From assembly GCA_033032175.1 (NCBI GenBank), contig CM065324.1, positions 2,356,001-2,420,000 on the forward strand: 64,000 bases of DNA. The letters are read 5' to 3'. This DNA is from Saturnia japonica. Its lineage: Eukaryota > Arthropoda > Insecta > Lepidoptera > Saturniidae. Each line of letters starts with the position of its first letter. The first letter of the stretch is position 1. Position numbers and translations under genes: made by a program. The notes under the pieces were generated by a model. The model was not told the origin of the DNA. It did no database searches and was given only the letters and a program-made list of their open reading frames with translations. This document shows, in pieces, positions 48,201-63,200 of the stretch.

Positions 48201-51200
48201 TTATACTATAAGAGTAGATCATTTCATTTCAAAGATTGCAGTTATATAAAGCGAAAGTTCAACCCCATATGGAGTATAACAGTCATCTCTGGGCCTGTCT
48301 ACTCAGATACCAGCTAGGGCTATTTGCCATGGAGGAAAGACGACCTGTGAGAATTGTTGGTCCCAAACTCACAGACTGCACTGAACCTTGAAGTCTGAGG
48401 AGGCCTTGCCTCCTTGTGCGTGTTCTAACGTTTGTATAATGGATTGCGTTCCTGCGTCCCTGCTGAGGTTTACCCAGGGGACTACAGTTTAGAGTTCTTC
48501 AAAACGGGAGTACATAGGTTTTTAAAGGGGTCGGCAACACGCATGTGATGCTTCCGGAGTTGCATCAGGCGAACCGCATGCTTATATGCCGACATCGTGT
48601 ATAAAATAAAAAAAACCCCTCGGCAGCGACCCCGGTAGTTAACTAAATAGTTATTACAATTCGTGATACCATATGTTGGTAGGGTATGCCCGGCTGTGCT
48701 GCGTGCGCGGCGTGCGCTGCATGCGCCGCGTGTGCTGCGTGCGCAGGGTGCCCGGGGTGGGGGCCAGGGTGTGGGTGGGGGTACGGCACGAACTGCTGCA
48801 TGGGCGCGGGGGCCAGCAGCGGCTGTCCTGTCGCGGCGGCTACTTGCATACCTGAGCCGACACCAACTGTTAAATAGCAACAAATATAATATAGTCTAAA
48901 GTTTCCTAAGACGTTGTAGTCTAAGATCCGCCTGCGAGATTATTTACGTTCATCTAGTTTATAATTAAAATCTGATTTTTACATCATTATGAATGAAGGA
49001 ATATATCAATACATAGTATGGAAGGAAGTCGCTGTACGTTTCTGTCTGTATGTCCGCTTATTTCTCCTAAACTACGCAAAGGATTGTTTTAGAGTTTTCA
49101 TTGTCATTTAGAGAATTTTTAACAGGTTTGTATAAGAAATAATAATTAAATTGGTTTATAAATGACGGATTTATGTGGTAACAAACATTAAAAAAATACA
49201 ACCGAATTGATAACCTCCTACTTTTTTGAATTCTGTTAAAAAATACATTCCAAGTATGTTTTTTTTTATAATAGAGAAAATCCAGTGTTTTCTAATCAAG
49301 TCGCTTACATGACTTACGCTGGCTAAACTTTAAAAGTTACATTAAAATAATTTACTAAAGAATTGTAGTTCTTCAAAAAGCTTAGAGAAAAGTCAGCTAT
49401 GGCATATGTCTATCTCCTCAGATTGACTCACAGTAACCATTTTTATTTTCAACATAGTAATTAAAAATATTACGTCATTTGCCAAGCTATTTTCTCCAAT
49501 TCAGTAGTAATCCTTATCCATATAAATATATTAGTTAACTTGGATATTTAATGTAGATTAATATTGTCCTTTATATTATAACATTTAAATAAATAACGTA
49601 AAAGATATAATGGTTTCAACATTACGCGCAGTCAAGGAAATCATTTGCAGCGAAGCGGTTGGCCGGCATTCTGCGCCGCGGCCTACTTATGGGCTATGAA
49701 TTATGCAAAAATTACTTCACAGCAATAGTATATGTAAAGAAATTGAAAAATTTTGGTTGCTGTTGCGCACTTGGCCGAATCCTCTACGCAGCCAGATGTA
49801 CTTACGATTAATACGTAAATTCATTATTTATATATTTTTTTGATAATGGAGCACTTCTGCTTATGTAAAAGTGACCGCAAATAGGGGTTGTTAGCTTTTA
49901 AAGATACATTACAGTGAAAGACGGTTTATGTGTGCTACATCGCTCGTTACACGAGGAAATTTCCTTGGAGATTTCTCTATATTTCGGGCAGTCAGACTGG
50001 TGGAATACCTCCACCCTACAGAAGACCGCAGCCTAATAACTTAGTGTTGTGTTGCTGCGGTGAGTAGCGTTTCCAGATCTCTTTGGCAAAGGGGGGTTCA
50101 AGGTCAGCAAAGCGCTAGTTATACCTATGCTATTACAGCCGTTCATAAGAGGCGGCCGTATGCTTGTTGGTCACCTTTGTGTTTATAAAAAAAACCTTTG
50201 ATTACAAGTATAGGAATTGAGAACCACAATACGCTACACGGGTGTGTTGGCGGCGCGGTAAACAGTTGCTCAAAGTAATTATATAAATATTAAATGCTTT
50301 CCATTTGAGCGTAAATGGTTTAACGTAAACGATTTCGAAGGCACCAGCTAGAAGAAAATAAAGAATAGATTAAGAATTATGAATACAGAAAGAATATTTA
50401 GTGAATTGACTAACCTTTCCTGAAGTTCCTCTGCGGTTGTGTAGGAATGGGCCCGTGTTGACCCGCGCCTCCTCCCACTCCAGCCCCTCCACCCATCGCC
50501 GCACCGTACGCCAACTGGAATACGTAAAATACTTATACATACGTAAAATGTATCACTACCAACTTTTTTGATTAATTACCGAAATGTTGTTCGTTGGTAA
50601 AGCACATCACTCGAGAACGGCCGAACAGAGTTGGCAATTTTCTTTTTTTAGTTTGTACGCAATAGTCCCGAGTAAGATTTTTATTACAAGAAAAATTTCA
50701 AAAGTTGCCCAAAAAATTAACAAAGGATTGAATGCGTAATTACTTTTTTGTTTCGTATACGGTCATGGAAAAGTTATCGAGAAAAAAAAACGGGATTGGT
50801 CGCCGAGTTATTAAATATTAGAACAACGTCCGCCGGGCAGTTAGTCATTACTAAAACTGGAAAAAAAAGATTGACAATACGTGTCACAATAATAAATGCT
50901 GCCACTACTTAGCTAACAAAACGTTGCAAACCTGCAAAACGTTTATATTCGTCGCACAATTACGGCGTGGAGAATAACAATGAAAATTAGATTAAATTAT
51001 GAAGGCAGTACATCTAGAATATTATTTATAGTATCTACTATAAAAATATCTTTGCTGCTATTGGTCAGTTGATATTTCTAAACGCAAGGACGCGACGTGA
51101 TGCGTCGACCATTCAAACGTCCAGATACAAAAGTACTGTGATGTAATCAATTTTGCACTTTATATCACAGTACACTTTAAATTAAAAATTAAATTATTTA

Positions 51201-54200
51201 TCAACGAATTTGAGTATTAGCGCTGAATGTATTCTCGTCTTAAATATTGCTCTTGTTCATCAAATCGTTCATGTTCAATTTATCATATACACTCATCAAA
51301 AAAGTCTAAGCAACATGTACTAATTTAAATTTTAGGATCGTTCTTCACATTATAACGTTGTATTTTATTTTTAAAATAATATCTTTAGCGTTCTATGATG
51401 TAAAAATAACAGCTGTTGTCTTTATAAGTTCTTTTAATAACAGAAATTAACAATATTAGAATATACTGTAGAAACTAAGATACATAAGAAACTAAACTTT
51501 TTTCTTACAAAATGAAATTTCTAAAGAAAATGTATTTATTGTGAAAGAATAGAACAATTTAATACAAAGTATGGGCTCCTCTGCTATTCAGAACTTGTCG
51601 GCAACGATTATTCATTGAATTAATGAGACTGTTTATGTCATCTTGCGGTATTTGCTCCCAATGGAATTGTAGCAAATCCTTCAGCTGTTGGGTTGCTGTC
51701 GCTCCGTCCAAGTCCTTCAAAACACGTCTCTGGAGCATGACCCATGCGTGCTCGAAGGGGTTGAGATCTGGCGATTGTGCAGGCCAGGGCAATACCCGGA
51801 TGTTCTCCGTTGCAAAGTATTCACTGGTTCGCCGAGCTGTATGTGAACGCGCATTGTCATGCATTAACCTAAAATCGGAGCCAAAGGTTTGTGCAAATGG
51901 GTAGACATAAGGTCTGAGAAAATCCTCAAAGTAATTTTCAGCATTCATGTTTCCATTTACAAAAACGAGCTCAGTTCGCCTGTTCTTCATAATACCCGCC
52001 CATAACATAACTGTTGAGCCGCTGTATGGATGAACTTCCTGAACGCACCTGAGCCTTTCAGTATTTCCGGGCCGACGATACACTCGCACCCTTCTTGTAT
52101 CAGGCTTAAACCCGAATCGCGACTCATCGGAAAACATAATTTTTATTTAAACGTGCACTAAAGAGGGTTTTCAACAAGACACGTGTTTATAATCTATATC
52201 GATTATATTATCGGCATTGAATTATATAAGTTGAAATGTCAACAACAGTTCAAGTTAATGGCAATAAGATAAGACGTAACTATTGTATGTAAAGAATGAA
52301 CGATGCATTACATCTGTACCACTATCTGGGATTATTTATAGGCAAGGAATTCTATTATGATAACCGATTCACACGAAATCTTTTATGTATTTAATTATAT
52401 TTTAAAGTAAAGTATGATAATCATATAACACATGTGTGACGACACACAAATGTGTTTATACATTAAATGAAATTAAGGAAAAAAATGTAACATCTCGCAA
52501 AAACTGTAGTACAAAAGGTTTGGACATTGGACTACAAAGATAGGTTTGTATTTATAGATATAATTATCTTATCATAAACGCGTTAATGGAGACCTGCTCA
52601 TAATTTGATTTTATAAATTACTAGCTAACCCGCGCAACTTCGTCTGCGTTACATGAGAGAGTGGGACGTAGGCAGAGACAAATAACAATTGTCTTAGGCA
52701 CCTACAATACAATTTATAGGTGCCGCCCCCATGCCAACATAATTCCGCTAAAATGCACGCGTGTTAATTGATTATTATTTTGCTGCGGAGTTATTTTAAA
52801 ACTGTGATATCTCCTAAGATATTCATTGAAATCAAATGATGTAAAGAGTAATTTTGTCCAAAATTAAAGACTTGTGATGAATAACGCATTTGTTTCGATA
52901 AGAATTAGTACCATGTTTATAAAACATCTTCGCAAATAATACATAATTTTAGAATAAAATGTATTACTATAAAAAAGGTTATATTGCATCAAGCTTAAAA
53001 GATAGACACATGCTATCACGGACTTTTTTTTTAGAACTTTTTAAGAGAAACAATTCCGTCACACATCGTTGTTACGTAACTTTAACCATTTATACAGCGC
53101 ACGCAATGGAAACATTCAAAAGGAATAACTTTTCTTCCCTTTTGCACAATTTTTCTTTGATGCTCCGCTCCTATTGGTCGTAGCGTGATGGTATATAGCC
53201 TTCCTCGATAAATGGGCTATCCAACACTAAAATAATTTCACCATTCCAACCAGTACTTTCTGAGATTAACGCGTTCAACCAAACAAACACTTCAGCTTTA
53301 TAATATTAGTATATATATATATATATATATAAATGTCTTCCAGTATATAAATCAATCAAGACGTATAACTGCGACAATTTAAAATATGAATATCAGCACA
53401 AAACGTATAAACAAGTGAAACCGCGAGCAAAACAAAAGCGTCAACGGTATCAGATACCGTAATCAGAAGACGTTACTAAACTCATAGCTCGAGTTAAAAT
53501 CAGTTGAAAATCACAAGTTCACCAAATCACTTATTTGATTTATCGAAGTTTATTTTAAATTTTATAAATAAACAAATTTGTTTAAATATTGATAATGTGG
53601 CTCTTGTACGTCATACTGAGTTTAGTGCTGATAAAGTTGTATAATACGTTCACATGTGGGAAATGTTATTCAGATGGCGTGTTGAACGGTAAAGTCGTCA
53701 TAGTGACCGGCGCCACTGATGGTATCGGATACGCCACAGCCTTGGACCTTGCGAGGCGCGGTGCTAAAGTAATACTCGGGTGTCCACACGATACGAAAGG
53801 TAGAAATGCTGTCACCAGCATCATAAAACTGACAAAAAATGAGAACGTCACGTGTATAGACCTAGACTTAAGATCTTTGACTTCAGTCCGGAGATTTGTC
53901 GATGAGTACAAACGTCGCGAAATTAAAGTCGATATTCTGATCAACAGCGCTGAAATTCGAACCGGCGGCGATGGTAGAACCGAAGACGGACTTATCGAAT
54001 GCATGCAGATAAATCATTTCGCTCAATTTTTGTTAACGATTCTCCTAGTACCGTTGCTGAGGAAATCTGAACCGAGTAGGGTCGTCATAGTTTCATCGAA
54101 TTTACACAGATACGGAAACACGAGGATTGTGAACGAACCTGTCAGTTCTCTACGAGCTTACTGTAACAGTAAACTGTGTAATTTGTTATTCAGTAACGAG

Positions 54201-57200
54201 CTATCAAGGCGGCTCGAAGGGACGGGAGTTGTCGTCAACTGCCTCCACCCAGGGTATATTAATACCACTGAATCTTCAACCATTGTGGATAAAGTACTGA
54301 ATTTAATTCTGTCGATTTTCTTTAAGAACCCAATTGAGGGCGCACAGACGAGCATACACTTAGCAGTGTCTGATGATTGTGATCAGGTGACAGGTAAATA
54401 CTACTCTGATTGTAGTGAAAGTGTAACAAGTGCGAAAGGTCAAGATGAGAAGTTGGCCACAGAAGTGTGGAATTTATCAGAAGATTTAGTAAAATTAAGA
54501 CCGGAAGAAAATATTTAACAACACTTTAAGTGACGTCACGATATATGAAATTTATTTAAATGCTATTAGTGTAATTTAATAGTATAATTACTAAGATTAA
54601 TTTTATTTCATTGTTGATAATTGTCATACAAGCTTATGATTTATAAAAAATACATATACATAGTTACATTACTCTATTACTTTATTTTTAAAACTTTCGG
54701 GCAATGGAGACATTTATGTTAAAAAAAAGGAAACATAAAATGAACACCAAAAATTTCATAATTATTGGTAAAAGCCACTGCAAACAACACTATTAGTGAT
54801 CACAAAAATCAGGGTGAATAACACATAAGCAAGACATTTCAAAACATCATCATAGGCGACAGACAAAGAACTTGTTAATTCCCTAGCCTTCTAATTTCAG
54901 ATAACTAATCTCTTTTTTACCGGTAATTAACCTGCGATAATTAAAGTCAACTGCATTTTTTTTTATCGTTACACGTTTAGCGTTGTGGCTACAATCTTAC
55001 CTGATCTTAAGTGTCGATGTGGCTCAAGGTGTTAGCACGCGAAAAAACCTAGTGTAAGACGGACTCTCAAGTGTAGCTGCCGGAACACAACTATTGGTGT
55101 TTGGCGATAGATTTTCAACTTGAGAGTGGTAGGTAGCCAGGTGGATATTTGGATTAGCCCTACCACCATGCTATTGTTTCATCACGATGTTATCCTTCAC
55201 CGGGCACTCGGGCTCATTGCAGGGATTCGAACTCACGTCGATCGACGCGGAGTCAGTACACGCTAGAAACTCATTATTACTAGTATTTACTTATTATTAC
55301 TTTAATTATTTACACATAGAATTTGATAACTCTTTCCAAAATAGGTACTGTGTAGACATAAACGCAGCATAAGTAAACTGATTTTTGACGCAATTGATTA
55401 CTGAGGCTACTTCAGATGGGAAAATTTTATTTTCTCATTGCGTTAGTATAATTTTCTTTTGCACATGCTTAATTTTAACATAACGTTAATTCGTCTCATT
55501 GGATTTGAACACACTCCCCGCTTTTAAGCGCTACAAGCGGTTATTGAGGCGGTAACACACGGACAGTTATTACGTATACAAGTTGCGTGATAAAAAAACA
55601 CTGCACGCGCTTACCAACGCTCCTGGGACACGGAATATTCACTTACAAGGTACACGAGTACATTACATTATTGTTACCTTTAATAAACGAATTATGAATG
55701 AATATAAAATAATAATGATGTGAAACTTTTCAAAACGTTCCAATAAATTCACGGATCGTAATATGATAAAACAACAATTAATAATTGATTATACATGAAT
55801 TTTATCGAGTATTTTGACCAAAGTTAATATTATAAATAACTATTATGGATAATCATTATCGATAATATTAACTTATGATCAATATCGATAAAATTCACTT
55901 ATGAACAATAATCGATAAAATTCACTTATGATCAATAGCGATAAAATTACGTTATGATCAATAATAATCGATAATATTAACTTATAATCAGTCACGTTAA
56001 TATTCACTTTGATCAATAACGATAAATTTCACTTATGGTCAATAATCAATAATATTAACTTATGACTAATAACGATAAAATTGTCTTATGCCCAATAGTC
56101 GATAAAATTCACTTATGATCTATAATTATTTCTATATGAATCTATCTTTACTGAATTATCGGTCACAATCACGTATGTTTCTCATTACACATGCTATATA
56201 GCATACGAGTATACTACAGTCGATGCAATATTAGACTTTGATTTTGTTTATTGTTGCTCGTCGATAAAGTTGCAAGGAATATTCCGTGTAACAAGAGTGT
56301 GAGGACGGTTGATGGCTCACCGCGTCGGGCCGGTCGCGCTTATCCGGCATCATGTATATCGGTGGCGCGTACTGCCGGCACTCACAACTCATCTCCATCT
56401 GCTATATTGCCATCATATTGCTTATTTTAGTGCCGACTATGAACATCACTAAATCAGAAACCGTGTATACCAGTTCAAATACTTGTCAATCAAGCGAGAC
56501 AGGTAGACATCGCATATTTGACTAAACGAACACAGGAGTCCTATAACTAACCCCTAATATTTATTTATCAGAAACGTTTGAGCTTCTTTAATATATTAAA
56601 CTGATTAAATACATAGATCCATGTAAGTTTTTCCCCAAAACGGCAAGTATATTTTAATTTTTGAATGAATATTTTGTAATATAATTAATTGTTTTGCCCA
56701 TTTCATAACATATAGAGAGATAAAACATTATTTGAAATAGCTTACCGCTGGATGCGGGTGTTGGATGTAAGCGGGCTGTTGCTGTGCTGCGGCTGCGACC
56801 ATAGCATATGGTACTGCGGCAACCTAATTACAAAAAATAGTTGAAAAATATATTATGTCACAATATTCGATATTTTTCACGGATGGTTGTCACCATAATA
56901 TTGATAATAGAATTTGGTAGTAGCAACATTAATTATATCTAAGGGGATATTTAAGATTCTATCCAAAACGCCATGAATCGAAAAGTGGTAATGCATTATA
57001 CGGTGAGTAGTAGTGGCTTTTTGCGCACCGAAGCGAAACTATCTATTGAACGCTAATAACAGTTTTCAAAACTATATATATTAGAACCTGGTTTTTCAGT
57101 TTTTAAAACTATCTATTGTCGTCGTAGCTGGCTTGTCAGTACGAAGATATTGACGCTGTAGTGTTTTGATAGAATTTTATACGTTACGAAGCTATCATTG

Positions 57201-60200
57201 ATACTATAAATACCTATTATATTATTTAATTTATTTTAAGTTATTTTTGTTTCGGATTCGTATACTCTATTTGAGAGCTATAAGTCTGCTGACCATAGTC
57301 AAGTCTGAGGATAAATTATTGTCGAAATGGTGAGTCGAGATGCACGTTTCACATAAAAAAACATAATTATTTATAACCTACACTATGCATACTTGATAAA
57401 AAGTAATAGTTATTATTTACAATGTAGGTACACCAAATTAAATTATGAATAAAGATATAAATAACTATTTTACCTTATTCATCATAAGAAGGCTTGTGTG
57501 ATATATCCACAGAACGTAAATTGTTACGTCGTACAAATTATGATATAACCTAAACTTCCTCTATATAATAATTTTTGTGAAATGTCATAGTTTTTATCTT
57601 CCTACGTGCTGCATCATCACTTTCTATTTTACTTAAAACTAGAGTAGACCAAAATAAGAAAACCAAGGAATCGAAAATAAATCGAATTGATCGAACGCCG
57701 TTGTAAATAGTTGTAATTGTTTTTATTTACATTTTTACTGCAGCAACACGCAATGAAGACTATTGACTAGAAGAATTAACCTTGTTTGTTTGGCGTCAGG
57801 CATTCAATAATTCAAATGTTCCAAATTGCGATCTTAATTGTTATTATAGTTTAATTTTTGGTAATTTAATTTCTCACATGTTACACAACCCTCAATTGAT
57901 TTAAATCATGATCGCATTATCGACTAAATTCAGATCTAAAAAATAATCGATAATCAAAACATCAACTTCCAAATTAAGTTATGCTACATCTCTAAAATAA
58001 ACATTTAACATGTGCAAGCCTTCTTAGAATGAACCAAGTTCAAAAAACAATTACAAATATTTATAAGTTTACTTCAAGGCCACATTTTTATTGAGTCAAA
58101 GGCCTAACTTACATTGTGTTGGAACGAGACAATAACTTTTACCATAAAAACATTGATTTTTCTCTTGCGATAACCGCGTACAACGAACTTCGACTCAATA
58201 GCAAAAATGGCGACGTTTTGTTCATCGCACGAAGCGTTTAGTGTTTGAGTAACGACAAGAACCGCTACTAACTAAGAAATAGATAGTTTCGCTACGATAC
58301 AATATCCCGCTATTGCACCGATACATAGTTTCAATACTATCTACGTTGCGCAACGAGCAAGCTTTTACTGACCATGTGCGGTGGAGGGGGATGCGGCGCG
58401 GGCACGTAGCTTACGCCGGGGCCCATCACGCTGACTCCACTCAGTCCCATGCCGACGCCCATACCGGACGGAGTGGCCGGCGTGTGAGGACTAACGACAT
58501 ACAAACACTAATTTATATCGAGTGCGTGTTACTTTTATAATTATAATTACAACCAATATAAAGATCGTAATGACGTCATAGCACGAAGGTAGAGCTTTTT
58601 GAAGTGAAAACTTCTTTCTTTTAAATGCGATGAAACGAAAAAGCGAAACTAAAAAGAGACAAACATATACATCTATAAGGATTTAGCCTACGAGAGAATG
58701 AGATAGAACACATTATATAGTGTTTCGTATTACGAAGCCTTGGGAAAAGGTGTAATAGCAAGCGCGGTGTATTGTTCACGTGTATCGTTTATGTAAATTT
58801 TTTTATGTTTTCAGAATGTTCCACATTTACTGCGTGTGAACTGCTACTGCGTTTTCTACTAGCACCTTAAGTTGAAAACCTGTCGACAACCACCTAAAGG
58901 TGTGTTCAGCTGCACTTGAGATTCAGTTCCTGTAGCCTTAGCGTGTTACCATTTCAAGCCAAATTGTCACTTAACTTACATAATCGATATAAGAACCATT
59001 CTACCTATAAGTTTTATTTTCATTATTAAATAATGAACATTTACTGTTGATATATCCATATTGCCAAGGTTTGCACTTTCTAACATTTATTGTGGCGACG
59101 GTAACCATTTACCACGAGGCCGTCTTCCTGTTTGCTGCGCTCTTGGCATTAAAAAAAAACATAATAATATAGTAGTAAAAGTCTTTTGAATGAATCGTTG
59201 AAATAGACTATAGATAAAATTCGTTTTCTAATAAGAAACACAAGTTAAATATTATGTGATACCCGCTGGCCATGTATTCCATTAGGAACATCTTAAGATT
59301 CATCTGACTTTTGACCCTCTTAGTCGATTAATTTCATGCTTCTACAATATTAACTGTTAAGATGTGCGTTGTCAGTCCGTCCTAAGAATATTATTATCTA
59401 GGAAAAGATTTATTTGAGTGAAATAGCTTTAGATTAGTGGTCTCACCGGCTGGGGTTGGGCGTGCTCGGGCTGCGCGGCGTGAACGGTTTCGCCGCGGGG
59501 TTGAACTCCTTAGCGTTGGGGTTGAGGGTGGACTTCTTGAGCGTGACCGCGACACGGTCGAGCCGGTCGGCGGGGGGCGAGGCGGGCGACGCCGGGGAAC
59601 CGCCGCTCGTGGAACGTTCCTCGACACTCGGTGATTCACCTTTAGCCGGCATGACGGGCATAGACGGCATCGAGCTAACCGCTGGCTGTACACAATACGT
59701 TATTATACAGTTACGGTGGGACGTCGCTACGTGCCATTCGGACAGCGTCGCGTCTGTTCGGCTCTCTACGTGTGTGTATTAGTATCTGCGTGGTTTCTTA
59801 AGGTAACCTTAAGATTATTAGCTGTGTCCCGCGGTTTCACCCGCGTATAATTTAAAACAAATCACTAATTAATAATTTCACTTTAGTATAGACAATATTT
59901 TTTTGTCGGGCTGCCGCGGTTTTGGTTACACATCACACTCACACGGCTCGTTCGTCCCACTTAATAATATTCGTGGACCCGAACCAAGTGTTGAATTATT
60001 TTACTTTTTCATTATCTCCCAAACTAAGCTTCCAAATAACATGCTGTAAAGAGCAAAGTTCATCTTTATACAATTGTCTTGATGATGAAATAACTTTCAT
60101 TCATATAAGGATTCATACGCCATGCCTAAAAATAATGGTCATTAATCACTTCTTTATTCTCAACAAATCTTTGTCACAAAATTCATTATTGTGGCTTACG

Positions 60201-63200
60201 TATAAGAGATAGGCATATACAATCGCGGACTTTATTTTAGATATACTAAGAACCTATATTTTTATAGAACATCGTATTTATTTATAATTAACCATTACGC
60301 CAGCGCACGCGGATAAAAGATTTCGAGAAGGCGTCCACTTCAGACTTGCTTAACAAAAATCAATATTTAAGGCTAGCTGAGAGTTGTAGCCTAATGTTAG
60401 GTTAAATAGCCTATACTATTCCTCGTAAATCTGACTATTAGTATGTAATTTTTTTCTTTGTGATTACGTCATAGAACTGTACGGGGTCAGGGTTCACAAC
60501 CATACAGTAATACAATTATCGTAGATGTACAACAATTGCATTCCGTCGTACGATGTTCAATAGCACATGATTATCACGCGATAATTTGAAAATCCTCAGA
60601 ATTCCTAAAAAAAAGCCATACCGAGACTAATGTTCACCCGAGCTATAAAAAAGTCTTCCAGAGCGAAAATCGGTTAGTAAGATAGTTTGTAACACTACAT
60701 TACTAGTAGGATATCTTCTGCGCTTCAGGTTTTGAACCTTGTAACGGGATAATTAAAAGTATGACACACTCATGTCGAAAATCTGTCCTCAAACACCTAT
60801 ACATAAAGAAAGATGTGTTTCGGCAGCTGAGATTAGATGAGATTGTGGCAAAAGAAAAATAAATTATACAGTACACGGGTACGTACCGAGATAGCGCGTA
60901 GGGGGTGATGCTGCTGTGAGGGTTGTTGTGGTTGGGGCGGTGGTGGCGTGTGGTGCGGGTGCGGGTGTAGCGGCTCGGAGACGCAGCCGCCGTTCGCCGA
61001 CACCTCGGGTGGACTGCCAGCTCGACAACTCTGCTGATGCTGCTGCTGTGCCTGTAGATAAAAACCAGAATTTAAGTATTTCTGATCACTCTATTACAAT
61101 TCTTTATTAGAAAAAGAAATACACTACTGTCAAAGTAGCATGCTCAGGTGTGTCACGTTCCAGAACGACCGGTGTATATCAAGGAAGGGGTCGTTTATAA
61201 AATACGTCATATGTAACCATAATTCAGTTTTCATTTGTTGTACAGCATTATAGCATCTGTTGTAGGACTGCAGATAATTGTTGAAATAAATGTTTTTTTT
61301 TTTTTTTTTTGTAGAATCTGTTGTTTGTAGTAGTACATATTGGTAGCATTATTATTATTTTAAATTATTTTATTTATTCTTTTATTATTATTTTAGTGTT
61401 GTCTCTTTTTTGTATCAACACAACTTATTAGTAATCAGAACAACAACCATGAATATATCTATTTTGGAGGCAAACTGACTGCCAAGATACAGAGTATCCT
61501 AGTTTAGCAGTCAGGAGCTCATAAAAGTGTTATGTTTTTTGTTGTTTTGTGTTTCTAAATGTAAAAAAGTTGTACTTTGTTTAAATAAATTATTATTACT
61601 GTATAGGTCGCTGGTTAAAATCTGGCTCGAAGGACCAAAAAATGTAGGACGTAGATACCCCTTATATACTATAATTTTGACATTAGTTAAAAGTTACAAA
61701 CAGGCGGTTGGGGGTTGGTGGGCGGTTGTGTATGATGCTGCGGTTGTTGCTGAGGCTGAGACTGCGGTTGCGGCTGCGGCTGTCGTTGAGACTGCGGCTT
61801 CTGTTGCGGCAATCGACTCCTCTGCCCCGCCGCTGACGTCACCAGTTTGAATTCCTGTCCGAATTTGCGTAGCTCCTGATAAAAGATGATTTGGATATTA
61901 ATCCAATAATATATTAATATTTACATATTCATATCTGAATCATTTTTAATTATATGAGTAGCTGTTCGCTCGCATGCAGCTTAATCAAGTTTGGTTCAAT
62001 CCGAAATTCTTTAGTTTGCTCGACCTGTGGAATTATCCGATTTAAGAGTTATTTTTTTTAATAGCTCGACACATGGACGGTACTGCCTCAGATGGTAAGC
62101 ACAGTACAATCTAAACACAACGGCGGACCACCGACAGATCTAAATCCATTAGCGGTCGCCGCTGTCACAGAGCACAATATACATATCTTAGAACTTGTGG
62201 ATGTGGTGAATAAGAATAGTTAGGTAACATTAATATAGAGAAACGAAAAATAATTATAGAGAAAATGTTAGCAACTACGCTACATTACGAATTACGTGTA
62301 TTATGTATTATATAGGCTTATGTATTATGTGTATACGATTAGAATTATGACAATGGGTAACAGAAAAAAAAAAACGGTTGTCTGTAAAGTTGGTTTACTG
62401 ACGATAGTTGAACGTAACAACGTCATAAGAAAATACTGATAGAATGGTATCATTTTTCAAAAGAAAATTTTAATTTTATTTGTTTCATAGATATTTTGTA
62501 TGGATATAGAGAAGGAGGTAAATGGAAATGACAATTGAATTGATCAAGTTACATTTATTTGTACACATAAATACAAATAGTTCTGTTAACTTATTGTTAT
62601 AGTTTTGTCAATTATAGCATAACCTACAATCGCTGCACTAGCACACCAATGCTATTTATTTTTATGATGAAAGCACGAATATTCGACAATATATCACTGA
62701 ACATATATTTAATATCGAAAGAATCATTACCTTTATCGCCGCAATTATCGTTGCTATAAACAATTGACACCACATTCACTTTTCACTACACTTCATACTT
62801 GACGAAAACATGTAAATGTATTATTGTATAGCAGCTGTCCACGCGGACGCATCGCTCACTCAAGTAGGAGAGAGACAGATGTCGAACGCTGCCGAACGCG
62901 GAGGCCGATTGTGCCTCTTTGTCGCTCGTTCCGCGCTCTCGCTTGCACTTCAAGCCTTAAATGGAACGCCTCAGAGCGAGGTAACGCCGCATGAGCCATG
63001 TTTTTTAGTGCGTGCAGCCGGCTCAATCGAATTATAAGACGTTGTCACGTCATTAAAAAACAGCAATATGATACAAAAATTCTTCATCTACCACCAAACC
63101 ACCCTAAACCCCATAGAAAATATTTGGGAGATTTATAAATAAGCCCTTTTGAAAAAATTAGAGCCCTAATTGAAGAAAGTTGTTCGCAAACTTATGTGTC

